The notes: generated by a model from the letters alone, not told the origin. A stretch of DNA of 64,000 nt from Patella vulgata (GCF_932274485.2 NC_065884.2:36413540-36477539); one strand, 5' to 3'; numbered from the stretch's first letter, positions 12,201 through 24,221 are shown. A program made the numbers and translations.

Positions 12201-14552
12201 GTTACGCAGATTTTTCACAGCCATTTCATGTGGAAATTGACGCATGTAATGATGGACTGGGAGCAGTTTTATCTCAGTATCAGCATGGTTAATTGCGTGT
12301 CATATCGTACGCCAGAAGAACTCTACGTGGACCTGAACGGAACTTGGAGAATTACAGTTCAAGAAAACTGGAAATGTTAGGCCTTAAGTGAGCTCTTTGT
12401 GAAAAATTTCATGATTATTTGATAGGTCGGAAATTTGTGGTATATTCGGATAACAATCCTTTGTGTCATTTGAAGTCAGCTAAACTGGGCGCAGTTGAAC
12501 AGCGTTGGTTGTCAGATCTTGCGGTGTTTGACTTTGAACTAAAATATAAACCTGGGAAAGCTAATAACAATGCAGATTCTTTGTCTATGAAACCGGAAAA
12601 TGTGGCTGAAAGCAGTTACATTGCCATTGACATAAACGCGAAAATTGAAGAAGTAACCAAGTCATCGTTTGTTCCGCCATGTTTAAGAGAACATGTCAAT
12701 TTAAATTTGGATTCTCCGGTGTATTGTGAAAGTTTAGGGATGTTACCGTCCTACTCTCACGAGAATTTACAAAGTCTTCAAAGTGGAGACCCAACCATTA
12801 ATACTTTTAGATCCTTCTGGGAAAAGAGTAATTCACCAACCAGGTCCCAGAAAAGAGAGTTATCCAGGGATGTGCTGATATTGTTCCGCCAATCCAAACG
12901 GCTATTTCTAAGGAATGGTATTTTATATAGAAAAATATTCGATCCTTTGGTTGGTAATGTTGAGCAGTTAGTTCTTCCAAGTTCCTTGAAGGAGACTGTA
13001 CTGGAAAATCTGCATGATAAAGCAGGTCACCAAGGAATTGAACGAACATTTAATCTTGCGCTGTCCAGATGTTATTGGCCCGGTATGTGGAAAGATGTTC
13101 AAGCCAAATGCAAGAACTGTTCAAGATGTGTGATTGCCAAACCAAACCCTGTTCTCCATGCCTCAGTGAAAAACCTGTTAGCCTCGAAACCTCTAGAGGT
13201 GATTGCAATTGATTTCACCTTATTAGATCCATCATCTAACGGTATGGAAAATGTCCTGGTGATCACTGATGTATTTTCAAAATTTAGTATAGCAGTTGCA
13301 ACAAAAGATCAGAAAGCTTCTACTACAGCTAAAGTTCTGGTAAAGAAATGGTTTGTTAGATATGGCGTACCAAGACGAATCCATTCAGACCAAGGACGAA
13401 ATTTTGAGTCTGATGTTATTAAGCATCTATGCATGTTATATGGGATCAAGAAGAGCCGAACCACACCTTATCACCCCAGGGTAATGGTCAAACGGAGAGA
13501 TTTAACCGTACCTTACACAACCTGCTAAGAACTTTATCACCTAGTGCTAAGAGGCGTTGGCCAGATCATTTACCAGAATTAACTTTTATGTATAATACGT
13601 CTACACATTCATCTACTGGCTATACTCCTTATTTCCTGATGTTTGGTCGGAACCCGATACTCCCCATTGATGTTTTACTAGGCGACTCAATCGGACATTC
13701 AGAATCCTGGGTATGTGACCACCAAAAACGTCTCCAGCAGTGTTATTCCCAAGCATATGGGATGTTGATTTCTTCTGCTGACCAACGGAATGAACACGAT
13801 ACAAAAGCTTGGGATGCTCCTTTAAAGCCTAGACAGCTTGTATATTACAAGGCTAGAGGAATTTTAGGCCGAAACAAGATCCAGGATCATTGGTCCCCCA
13901 TTGTTTATTCGGTAATTGAGAGAATTAGTGGTGAAAATCATGTTTATGTTATAAGCCCAGTGGATGATTGTAGTCTTACCAAAACGGTACATCGCGCTGA
14001 GTTAAAGTTGTGTCCACCAACTGTTCACGATCCCTTGACCACCGGTATATCAGATGCGGAGGTTGAACTATCTGTTGACCCGTTTGATGATTCATACGGT
14101 AATCAAGTTAAACAGCCTGTTGATATTGCGAATACTTCATTGCCCTATGATGATCAAGAAATTCCCGCAGAACACCTATCAAATCTTGATGATTCTGGTT
14201 CTACCTCAACATTGTCATTTAATCATACAGATATTCGGCGATCGGCGCGTGAAAATAAAGGAACTCATAGCAATCTTCATAAGCTACCTATTAGTGCAGT
14301 GAATAATTCAGTTTCAGCGGTCGATTCAGATTATTCTCGTATTATGATAGATTTAAGTAATTCTTTAGTAGCTACAGCACTTCGAGAAGTGGGGTCTTTA
14401 TTGGAATCAAGTACGAACAGCTCCGTTTGAATTTTTGCCATGTTTTAAGATATTGTTAGTTTTGTGTTTTTCATTCTTTGTCTCACAGATTTTCATTTTA
14501 TGTTTCAATTTTGCTAAATGCAGGGACGCATTTATTGTATAGTTGGGGAGAA

Positions 14553-14822
14553 TGTGGCAGAGTGGATAGAATGTCCCTTTAATGACACCAGTTGTCTTAT
14601 ACATGTAGCTATAGTAACCTTTCCCGCCAGTAAGCGCTTTGCACGTGCGAGGGAGAGAGAGAGTTGTCAGTTGAGATGATAGCAGCCGAACTGTACGCAC
14701 ACAGAAAGCAGCACAGCTGTCCTGTGTTCAATGTATAGTTAGTTGGACGAAATAAAGTCTCTTCTCATCAACTACGATTTAATTTATCATTTTCTGTGGC
14801 CATGTCTTTTGGCTCGGTCACA
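14553..14822 (+). repeat. 3' LTR of gypsy fossil 2
   Basis: Starts TGTGGCAGAG, ends GGTCACA, followed by CCAAT which matches the CCAA in front of the 5' LTR. Seven substitutions and no length change relative to the 5' LTR. Confidence 0.95.
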
Positions 14823-15383
14823 CCAATATTTTGTCGTTATGCAAAACTAATTTTTTACGCCCCCCCCCCCTTCTATTCCTAATGTAGAAATACTATAGAA
14901 TCTAATAAGCACACCAATTATCTTACATGAAACAATATTGTTATAAACTCTGGTATGGGGAACACGTCACAAGGATATTTTTTAAAATCATGCTAAGTTA
15001 AAACAAAAGAAAAGTTTTACTGCCAGTACTACTGGACTGGTAATTTTAATTATTTTTTACGTTACTAATTATTTCTTTCTGTAGGCTACATATTCAATTT
15101 TGGTTTAATTACATAAATAATTTTAGATATGGTACCATTGCTTGTGTATATTTTATCTATTACCCATTTAATGCAATTTTTGTATTGTTGGGCCTGCAGT
15201 TCAGTGTATCATTTCTAAATTAATTACCCTTGGAAGTGCGAATTTATGCGTTTTTGGAAATCTACTGCCAAATCATGGTTTCTACTGCATTTTTTACACT
15301 ACCCTACTGCATTTCAGCTCTGAGGGGTTGATGGATCTGGTGGACGTGTCTGTCCTTTACCAGGGTTTCGGGCAAAGGCGGAG
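14823..15383. other. Spacer without a recognised gene
   Basis: AT-rich with a poly-C run near 14862-14872. No coding frame, repeat copy or RNA gene is recognised until the hammerhead-like motif at 15384. Confidence 0.4.
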
Positions 15384-15413
15384 GACTAGTTTCATTCGTA
15401 TTGAATTCTTCAG
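15384..15413 (-). ncRNA. Hammerhead-ribozyme-like core (minus strand)
   Basis: Read on the minus strand it gives CTGAAGA (box matching CUGANGA), a 4-bp stem II (ATTC with GAAT) closing an AATAC loop, then GAAA, a self-complementary CTAG and TC. This is the hammerhead core order with a minimal stem III. Penelope-like elements are known to carry minimal hammerheads in their terminal repeats. The near-identical motif at 18332-18361 on the other strand has GTTC instead of ATTC, which keeps stem II by a G-U pair. Stem I is not obvious, so activity is unproven. Confidence 0.5.
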
Positions 15414-15572
15414 ACTGAGTGGATTTGGTGGGGAAAACAGGCCCAGGTAGGATCTGGGGCCCGGGGTCCGGGGCCCGGAGGCTAGAATAAGAAAGAGAAA
15501 AAATAGATGTAGAAGGTTAATAGTTAGTGATTTATTAGGCCAGATATCAAAGAAGAATGTGCAAAGTCTAGT

Positions 15573-16118
15573 TCAGTTCATTGGCAAGCGATCGATGAAT
15601 CTCGCTCGAGTTCTTCTTGCAGGTTTGGTTGGGTGTTGACTGAACAGTTGGTCAGTGGACTGGTTTCTGTCCCTCCAGATGTTGCTACGGCTTGAGCAAA
15701 CCGTATCGCATGTTTCAGCTACTAACTGACTCAGGGAGATGTTGTTGTCCCAGTTTCGGAAACATGGGAAAGGTGCCCCCGACGGTGTGAGGTGGCGTGG
15801 GCTCTGGTAGCTGGTAGTGGCCACTGTTGAAGGGGATACCGCGCGCAAGGTTTCCGATGAAAAACTGATGGCCCGGTTGGTAGTTGCTAGATCCCCTATG
15901 GTAGTGGCGATGGCTTCCTGGAGCTGGTCTCGTTGATCGTGGAGCGAACGAGGTGCTAAAACACCCCTGCAATTATGTTTCTTGAGATATTCATACCTTC
16001 TGTAGAATTTACCGCAGCGGGCACAGGTAAACCTGGGTGCCGTATGTCTCTCCTTAATATGTTGGAGTAGATGGCATTTCTTGGATAGAACTTTCCCACA
16101 ATGCTGGCATGCGTCCAT
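15573..16118 (-). CDS. Small C2H2 zinc-finger protein, 181 aa, function unknown
   Basis: An uninterrupted frame opens upstream of this, but I start at the ATG at 16118 because it has a good context (accaaaATGG) and begins directly at the first finger. Residues 1-25 form a classical C2H2 finger (CQHCGKVLSKKCHLLQH.KERH). A second, degenerate finger follows (CARCGKFYRRYEYLKKHNC), with Cys near the fourth ligand position. The remaining ~125 residues are Ser/Thr/Arg-rich without a recognised domain, ending RFIDRLPMN. Intronless. It reads towards the hammerhead-like motif at 15384-15413 on the same strand, so it may be carried by a retroelement rather than be a host gene. I do not recognise the family; DNA or RNA binding is only inferred from the fingers. 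Confidence 0.5.
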   Translation of the reverse strand: MDACQHCGKVLSKKCHLLQHIKERHTAPRFTCARCGKFYRRYEYLKKHNCRGVLAPRSLHDQRDQLQEAIATTIGDLATTNRAISFSSETLRAVSPSTVATTSYQSPRHLTPSGAPFPCFRNWDNNISLSQLVAETCDTVCSSRSNIWRDRNQSTDQLFSQHPTKPARRTRARFIDRLPMN

Positions 16119-18331
16119 TTTGGTAGAAGAGTTGCTATGACGTCGGGTATCGTATTGTGATGTAAAGTGTGAGTAACTTAACGTGGAATACTTTAAAAAG
16201 AGGTAGCACAGTGGCACTAATGGTGGGGTTGGGAGGCTAAAAAAGATCCAAAGTTGGGACACTCTGTGAGGAGGGTTGTAAAACAAAGAAAATAACGTGT
16301 GGTTGAAAGGTTTTTAAGAGCGTTTCCTTGAGAAAACCATGCAGAAAGTGCTAAGGCTTCAATCACAGATTTTGACCAAATTTGGTTTATAAGTTGGGAT
16401 AGTCCAAAAAAAACATAAATGTGCAATATCAGATAAATCTTTCAATTCCCGACTGAGAAAATTGAAAAAACATTTTTCATATGGTGGAATTGCCCAAATC
16501 TGTCTTTTCTCAAATACCAACTTTGGCAAGTCCTTACACCTTTACTATGCGTAGCAGAAAGACCAAACTCACACAATTTGTAGATGACTCAGTGCTGTTA
16601 CCACAAAATTAACTTCAGACGATTCTGGCGAAGGAGATCTGTATACGGACTGGATATCAAAGCCTGTCTAAATTCCTCATTTTTCGTCACCCAAAGTTTG
16701 ATGCCCTATGGCTACTTCTTTCATGGGGTGGGTTTAAAAAAATTATGCTCACGTGAACAAGCAACCTTCCAAACTTTGATACAAAAAATAAAAATGACCG
16801 GAATCGACTTGACAAAAACTAGGTAAAGGAAACAATAACCCATGAAATTAACCTGTAATTTCCCTATTTTGGAGATAATTAACCGTAGTAGATAAAAAAA
16901 ACCCTAACAATTTATTTTCCTTTTCATTCATATGGTGTTTACTACCAGCCCTAAAATACAGTAGTATCTGTTTTATAAAAATGTCTTGGGAAAAAAATAC
17001 TTTCAAAGGCCTATAATCGTTCATGGCTTCATCTGGCGCCGACGGGAATTGGCTTCCGCAGTTGTCCACGAGCTTCCATTGGAGTATCGACGTGCTCAAT
17101 CTTAACAAACATATCCATTACTCTCAAACATTATTTTAAATAAAATAATCCAAACAAAAATGAAAAATTCACCTAAAAGTGAGATTCGAACCACTAACCG
17201 CATGACTTCCCCCGACCCACACTCTCACTGAGTTTCTTGTCCCAGGGCCAGAAGGTCCATGTCATGGGCCCTGTTCAGGGGGTTTGCATAGAGCCTCTTT
17301 TATTCTAAATCGGGCCCTGAAGATGCAGCTGGCGGTGCCCGAGAGCTGTAGCTACCATACTACACTGTTCAACATTGCCCACTTCCACGCAAGGCTGCGT
17401 TGCCGTTAATATTTAAACTTCCACATTTCTGTATTGTAGAAATCAGTGGATGTGTCCCAAAATAAATAGTGGAAACATACTCTGAAATTAAACATTTTGT
17501 AGCCATTTTCGGTAACCTGTTGAAAAATGAAATCTTAAAGAGACAATACAACAAATATGTTAAAGGGACAATACCAAATATACAATAAATACAAATACAC
17601 ACTTATATACAGTACAGCATGGTACAAATGATGGCTATCGATATGATGAAAACGTATAAAAGTCTAAAATTTAATTTCTCTAATTAAATTTGCAAAAAAA
17701 TGTATCACAAAAGCATTTTTCAATTAGCTGTATATTTTAAGTATTTTGCATTCCGGTCATTTTTTTACACCATTGGACACTATGTGCTTAGCACTTCAAA
17801 ACCATCCAAAGAAATTCTACTTGTGACCATGAAAGAAAAAGTTACAGTGTATCTTTTTCTGTACTATAAGGACAATGTGAATATGGTACTCTAAAACAAG
17901 TCCACACAAAATTAGTATGTAATGATTTTTTTTTTCAAATTAGTGCTGGGGTGGAAGTTGACCACCCACTTTATCAGACAGTTTGAGTAGAACAGAACGT
18001 GGTCCTTAGTTTGAGTGTTTTGCAATATTGACAATTAGGTAAGTTGCATATAGAGTCTAGGTATGCGTAACTTTTTCCACTAGCTTGAGGTTTTTGGGTG
18101 GGATTTTTTATGGTGGCTGAGGTTAACAGATCTTTTAGGGAAGGGTTCCGTCTAAAAGCTGTAAGGCAAAGTAGGGGGAAGGCCCTGAGGCAATCCTGAG
18201 AGCTATGGAGAATATGCCAGTTGTCCTTGATGATTTTGCTAATGTGTACCGAAGTAGGATTAAAAAAGTAAACACTTTTACCGGGGTCTCGGAATGGTAT
18301 AAATAAACTTCACTTTTTGAGTCTAACCAGT
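16119..18331. other. 2.2-kb stretch without a convincing gene
   Basis: Several short ORFs, none with family motifs. Contents noted: a tRNA-like box B (GGTTCGAATCT, minus strand, near 17180-17195) without a convincing cloverleaf; and two close copies of 'ttaaagRgacaatac' near 17534 and 17559 that resemble the end of the TTAA MITE at 47987. The last part (about 17900-18331) is probably the 5' non-coding part of the Penelope-like element. Confidence 0.4.
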
Positions 18332-18361
18332 CTGAAGAGTTCAATACGAATGAAACTAGTT
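18332..18361 (+). ncRNA. Hammerhead-ribozyme-like core (plus strand)
   Basis: CTGAAGA, stem II GTTC/GAAT with AATAC loop, GAAA, CTAG, then TT. It lies ~110 bp upstream of the first Penelope-like coding block, where a terminal repeat would be. It is the inverted counterpart of 15384-15413, with the conserved block running on to CTAGT. The residue at the expected cleavage site is U rather than C, which should lower activity. Confidence 0.5.
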
Positions 18362-18469
18362 ACATAAAAAACTTGGGATAACTGGAAGAAACGCCCATTT
18401 CTACCTATTTTATTACTCATCTCGCCATCCATCCAGTTATGGCAAATTTCATGACCCCTGCGGGCATTA

Positions 18470-20249
18470 ATGGAAGAAGCTCCATCGGCTAAAAGACAAA
18501 GAGTCAATTTTACTATCACAGACCAATCAACCAATGTCAAAGGAGTTAATCTACCTGAGAACATCCTACCTGACTATAAAACAGTGAGGAACCTTAGGAG
18601 CAGACTTGCTCGCCTACAAGTAAAAGACGACTTTCTAGAATCTTGCCATGGCTAAGATCATACCTACTTCGTTCAGGCCAAGAATTCACACTGGCAACAC
18701 GATCTACCAAACTGAAGTCGCGGAATTTTGAGCCTATGGCGCCACGAAGGAATACTGCCTCACCATGATTAAAATCCACATACAACATTTAGAGCAAACC
18801 TGCCAACAGATTAACAAAGATCGGCAAGAAGCAAAGTCCAAGCTTACCAGCGTATGTGACTCTGGCCAACTCAGGGAAGCAGAACAAGCCATTACGGCAC
18901 TGATTGAGAAAGAAATCTCCACGGGCAAATCAAGACTTCAACCCCGATTCGATCGAAATCACTCCCGAATCCAAAAGAGATGACCCATTCCAAGGGAAAC
19001 ATTTCCTCGGAAAAGGTCACACATTCAACCCACCCCGTAAACCAGCAGCACAAAAGGTACCGGTCCAGGTCCTCTTCTAGAAAAAGAATTCCAAACACCG
19101 AGCTCAACCAATCCAAGATCAATCATATGGTCCATAAACATCTTAATTTTAATCAAAATAGCAATGATTGTCTTAATAAAACTTCTAAAAATTAAACCAA
19201 GTCGTTTATTGTCAATTTCATTCTAAATTGGACCAAAAATTCGCACCACGGAGCTCCAGGACACCCAATCCAGGTGCAAATCTTAACTTAGAGATCTTCT
19301 TTAGAGTTATCAAACACCAATTACTCAACACAGAGATTATTAAATTGAAAAGAAACAACCTCTCTAAACTAGAAAGAGAGGCAATTGGCCAACTTAAAAC
19401 AAACCCCGATATTATCATCAAAAAAGACAGCAAGGGCTCAGCTGTTGTAATCCTATTATATCCTTTAAGCCGAAAGACAACTTTCCAACTGCCTTATATC
19501 TGCCTCTGGATGAGGACCCCACCTATGAATTCAATACTGAAATCACACTTTCCTAACCAAAATCTGCCAATCAGGACATAATCACGCAAAAACTCCTCAA
19601 AGGCCTCATTGTAGACAACCTCAAATCAGGTCGCTTCTACCTCCTACCCAAAATACATAAATCCTGTGAACCTTGCAAAGTCCCAGGCAGACCCATTGTG
19701 AGCGGGAATGGAACCCCCACGGAATTCATCAGTAGTTTCATAGATGAACACATCAAAGATTTTGTCCCTCGATACCCCAGCTACATCATAGACACCACAC
19801 ACTTAATTCAAAGATTAGAAGACACCGACCTCACCCGAGAAACCGATGTCTCCTTGTCACCATGGATGTTACCTCCCTCTATACTAACATCCCCACCAAC
19901 GAAGGCTTATGAGCAGTCGCCAAAAGCATCCTCACACATAAACCTAATTGTGGAGCATCGACCCCACATACTTAATCGCACTCTTAAAACTTGTACTTAC
20001 CAAAAACAACTTCGTTTTTAATAATAAACATTACCTCCAGATATGTGGTACTAGCATGGGAACCAAAGTAGCCCCCAGCTTTGCTTGTGTGTTCCTTAGC
20101 GAATTAGACCAAATCATGTTAGACAAAGTACCATTCAAACCTTTAGTCTTTGTCCGGTACATAGATGATACCTTTCTTATCTGGACACAAGGAAACTCCA
20201 AATTATTAGATTTCCTCCAACTGATGAACACCTTCCACAAAACCATTAA
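18470..20249 (+). pseudogene. Penelope-like element reverse transcriptase, broken and 3'-truncated
   Basis: Blocks in order: an N-terminal basic segment (EEAPSAKRQRV, then KTVRNLRSRLARLQVK); a coiled-coil-like stretch (HLEQTCQQINKDRQEAKSKL); LSKLEREAIGQLKTNPDIII followed by KKDSKGSAVV; EFISSFIDEHIKDFVPRYPS and YIIDTTHLIQRLED; and GTSMGTKVAPSFACVFLSEL with RYIDDTFLIW, the RT catalytic box. These are the usual Penelope RT landmarks. Several frame changes separate the blocks. The gene stops at 20249 after LMNTFHKTIK where a TTAA-flanked element begins; no GIY-YIG endonuclease is found, and coding does not resume on the far side of that element. Confidence 0.85.
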
Positions 20250-20801
20250 GAGCCATTCCACGAGAAAACCATGCAGAAGGTTCAAAGGTGGGGTCGGCCG
20301 ATTGAGTTCATATTTACAGTGTTTGGTCGACCCATCAAACCTACTCCCCAGCCAAAATCATCGATTTTAGAAATCAACCGTTTCTGAGATACAGCCCGAT
20401 TACGTTTTTCGGCTGATTTTCATCAATTTCAGGTCAAATTTTTTGTAGCATTACTATAGCCGTTAATCGACCAATAGCGAACTAAGTTTTAGTTGGTGAT
20501 TATAGTCCAGGTCTCACCCTACCATAGTATAATGGTTACCAATGCAACCTCTCTTTCCGTAGGTGTCATGGCACTACACAAAATACGTGTCTGCAGACAC
20601 CTGAATTATACTCTTTCTTTAAATTGCGATAACTCCACTGGAGCAGGGTTTGCGATAAAAATGAAAATTGTTTTATTTGCAGCTTGACCTGTTCTAACAA
20701 CATAAAAAATAAAATCGTTGTCAACTAACCCTCAACAGCATGAAAATTTGTGTCGAAAGTTACGAAATTCGTCACTTTTCGCGTCAAATTTCAGTTTCTT
20801 A

Positions 20802-23237
20802 AGTGTTGGGATTTTGCCCGTATATTCTGGACATGTCCTACGCTATTTTCCAAATGTCCGGCCAGGAATATGCCCAATCGGACATCAAGGTATGATGAAT
20901 AATATTCAGAATTTCAAAATTAATATAGTAAACTGAAGGTATAACTACCACTCATCCCGATAATCGTTGATAATAGGCTGGATTGATTAGGTAATTACGT
21001 GATCAGCGTATTTATCATTTTATAACGTCTATACACCTACGTTGTTTACCTGCTTAATCTGCTTTGCTTGACTGACTTATTACTTTGTCGGGAAATTCAC
21101 CAATCTAATCTTGAACAGAAGTCATTGCTTCTCTTTTGTCAGACTTTTCATTAATCCAATAATGAGTATCAACCGTATCAACTTGATTACCTTGGTGGTT
21201 TCTCCATTGCCGGAAAGTTTAATCCATTGATATCAACCGACAGCATGTAGAAACTAGTCCTTGATGTCACATATTATCCTAATAGTATATACATGTAACA
21301 CCCCAAATCAATGGACAGTCATTATAAATTTCAAAACCTCTGTCTATTGTTAGCTATTAAACCTTTAACTTATTTTACGTAATGAAACTACTTCTTTTAA
21401 GACACCATATATAGATTCCCATCTACAGTGGTACTTTCCCGTGATCTCGATTATCGCACGAAAATCGCTTACTATGTAAGGCAGTACTTACTACGAAACA
21501 AACTGTATGTGTTATATGTTAACGGTCACGTACGCCATACGCCGAAGATATGCATGCCTTTTACAAGTAATTTCTATCAATGTAATTTTAAAATACCATT
21601 TTACGAAAATGATTTGACATCACCACAATTAATTCTTATTTCGGACGCCTTTCTTCATTTGCTGATGTATAAACGAAGACTCGTAATTTTGGGGGAATAT
21701 TACTGGCGTGAATTTGATTGGAACAGGCGCGGCGCGGATCGGCAAATTTCATTCTATCGTATTACGAAAACACGTAATTTTGTAGGAATATTACTGACAT
21801 AAATTTGAATACCATAGGGGAATTAAATAAGAATAAGCGGTTGCCATGCAAGATACAACCACATTTTGCAAAAGATGGACAGAGAACAAGCTAAATAAAA
21901 AGTGATTTTTCGTACAACCAGGGGCCATCATCCAGTATGTTACAGTCCGACATGCGGCAATATCAAAAGGAACCAAGATCTTTGGGATATAAAAGTATAT
22001 AATATAAAAGTTTCATCAAGTCGAATAAAAATTGGGACATTAAGAGGGACTACAAGATCAAAACGTGTTTTTTTGTATATTCAGGGATCATAATTCAGGA
22101 AGCTACGATGTGATATACGCGAATATCGAAAGGAACCAAGATCTTTGGGATATAAACATACATTTTAAGTTTCATCACAATCGGATAAAAATTGTGTTTC
22201 TAGAGTGTCCACAATCTTGGAATTACATACTTTTACACTATTTGCATATGGAGCAGCGGCCATTTTGTCCGGCGGTTTCGCTCCGATTTTCATGAAATTC
22301 GAACTTAGTTGTCATTAGAGCGTAACAGTGATATATTGAAACGGTTTTTAAAATCGGATAAAAATTGTGACCTCAAGAGGAATTTCAAGCTAAAAACGCG
22401 ATTTCTCTTAAAATCGGGGGTCATATTCCACGAAGTTACGGTCCGATATGTGCGAATATCGACAGGGACCGAGATCTTTGGGATCTAAACATAATTATTT
22501 TAAGTCTCATGAAAATCAGATATAAAGTGTGACCTCGAGGGTGTCCACAACTATTTGCGTACGAGGAGCGGCCATTTTGTCCGGCAGTTTCGATCCGATT
22601 TTCACGAAATTCGAACTCCGCCATCATTTGCGTTTTTAAAAATTGAAAAAAAAATGTGACCTCTAGAGGGGCTACATACTAAAAATGCGACTTTTTGTAC
22701 AATCATGGGCCATAATCCAGGAAGTTAATATCCGATATGCGAGAATATCGAAAGGAACCGAGTTCATTGGGTTATAAACGTACCTTTTTAGTTTCATCAA
22801 AATCGGATAAAAATTGTAACCTCCATGTGCAGTGTCCACAAGCTAAAAACGTGATTTTTCATAAGTTCAGGGGCCATAGTCCATGAAGTTACGGTCCGAT
22901 ACATACCAATATCGACAGGAGTCAAATTCTTAGGGAAATAAACCTATATTTCAAGTTTTGTTGAAAATGGATAAAAATTGTGACCTGTAGAGTGCCCATA
23001 AACAAATTGTTGACGGACGGGCGGACAGGGGCGACGACAATATACATCCACACAAGAATGTGGGCGTACAAAAATAGCGAGGTGTTCCTATTTTTATTAC
23101 TTGCGGATTTGAATATTTTGTTGACACGTGATTTTCAATTGTGGTATGAACCCGTCTGCTTAAATAACGATAAGAGTTATACCCTTTTATTTTCGGTAAA
23201 ATGTTGGACAAGAAAATTTTTGAAATCCCAACTCATT
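20802..23237. mobile_element. Larger relative of the 10-bp-TSD element at 30024, nested
   Basis: The left terminus AGTGTTGGGATTTTGCCCG matches the right terminus (inverted) of the 820-bp element at 30024-30843. The right terminus near 23210-23237 (ggacaag...ttttgaaatcccaact) matches its left end inverted. Shared internal segments include 'atattctggacatgtcc' and 'acacgtgattttcaattgtgg'. Its ~10-bp flanks (cagtttctta / catttgtttt) agree at only about six positions, so it is an older copy. The interior holds the tandem units at 21888-23015. No transposase frame recognised. Confidence 0.6.
21888..23015 (+). repeat. Diverged tandem units with 'gatctttgggatataaac'
   Basis: About five diverged units of roughly 180-350 bp with the order: 'gatttttcgtacaatcagggg', 'ccataatccaggaagttacg', 'tccgatatgcgcgaatatcg', 'aaaggaaccaagatctttgg', 'aagtttcatcaaaatcggat', 'aaaaattgtgacctctagag'. 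Related single units occur inverted at about 53224-53400 and, as the terminal part with a 'gacggacgggcgg' block, near 27900-28000. This looks like a molluscan dispersed satellite carried inside transposons. Confidence 0.65.
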
Positions 23238-24221
23238 TGTTTTTCAATATTTTCGAATAAGATATGGTTTGTTGATAGAGCAACGTGTGAACTTCAAATT
23301 GTATCCCTGATGATCTCGCGATTGAAGGTCACGGTGAAGACTAAATAGGCAATTTTCATGGAAATTGGGTCTGTTTTGCATAATTGTCGACTTTCATCTG
23401 CTCTAACTCGACTGTTTTTCAAAATTTTGAATTGAAATTTCTCATTTTTCATAGAAAAAATATGTTTAAATAATCAGGATCGACATTCTAAATCGAGAAT
23501 TTGTGAAAATCCATATTCACTGGGAGACGCCATCTTGGATTTGTAGATTGGATACCAAACCACACCGAGACTGAATATTTTGGCAAAGCGGGTTGAAGGG
23601 GAGCCGGAGTTGATATATTGACACTTTGAATAACAATATTGGCGATTGGGTACTTGAATAATCCGCCGATGTATCCCAATCAAAACTAAAGTTTTTGGTA
23701 ACTTCCGACACAAATTTTCATACTTTTGCAAGTTAGTTGACAACGATTTTATTTCTTATGTTGTTAGAACTGGTCAAGCTGCAAACCCTGCTCCAGTGGA
23801 GTTATTGCGATCTGAAGATAGGGTACATTTCAGGTATCTCCAGACACGTATCTTGTGTAGTCTCCTGACACCTATGGCAAATGAACTTGAACCGGGTGAC
23901 CATAATAATGCGATAGGGTAAGACCCCGACTATCACCAACAACCAAAACCTAGTTCGCCAGGGTCATGCAACAGCGGTAGTAGTGCGACAAAAATAGCTA
24001 AAATTTGGCCTAAAAATGACAAAAATCAGCAGAAAAACGTAATCGGCATGTATCTCAGAAACCGGGATTTCTGAAATCGGCGATTTTGGCTTGGGCGTAG
24101 GCTCGATGGGTCGACCAAACCCTGTGAGTATGAACTTAATCGGCCGACCCCCACCTTCGAACATCTGCCTGATATTGCATGGTTTTCTCTTGGAATGGCT
24201 CTTAAGCTCATAGATTTGATT

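Larger units (their letters stand above)
9009..14822 (+). mobile_element. Ty3/gypsy LTR retrotransposon fossil 2 with both LTRs
   Basis: A 5.8-kb element bounded by two 270-bp LTRs (TG...CA) and flanked on both sides by CCAA, a probable 4-5 bp target duplication. Parts in order: 5' LTR; a primer-binding-like TTGGCGTCGCCG just inside it; gag (about 9.4-10.3 kb) ending in one CCHC knuckle; aspartic protease (DTGSQVST); reverse transcriptase with a YLDDL box; RNase H; integrase with an HHCC finger, D/D/E core and a C-terminal GPY/F-like region, ending near 14.4 kb; 3' LTR. No envelope gene. It is broken, with about four breaks. The LTRs differ at about 7 of 270 sites (~2.6%), which suggests a few million years at typical invertebrate neutral rates (assumed). 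Confidence 0.93.
20250..24201. mobile_element. TTAA-flanked DNA element with ~0.5-kb inverted arms, non-autonomous
   Basis: Flanked by TTAA on both sides (20246-20249, 24202-24205) with mirror termini GAGCCATTCC...GGAATGGCTC. The inverted homology extends over about 500 bp (20250-20763 against 23700-24201), diverged but clear, for example around 'ctccactggagcagggtttgc'. TTAA targets are typical of piggyBac and Kolobok elements; I cannot choose between them. No transposase ORF is present. Another element (20802-23237) fills most of the interior. Confidence 0.75.

Noticed and set aside
17179-17260. tRNA-like box B (GGTTCGAATCT) and a weak box A on the minus strand
   Set aside because: The T arm pairs, but no acceptor, D or anticodon stem can be made to fit; at best a decayed tRNA-derived SINE head.
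18470-18564. Minus-strand ORF overlapping the start of the Penelope-like element
   Set aside because: It is a shadow of the plus-strand coding block and has no motif of its own.
21428-21802. 124-aa ORF inside the nested element at 20802-23237
   Set aside because: No transposase or other family motif, and composition is that of the surrounding non-coding repeat.
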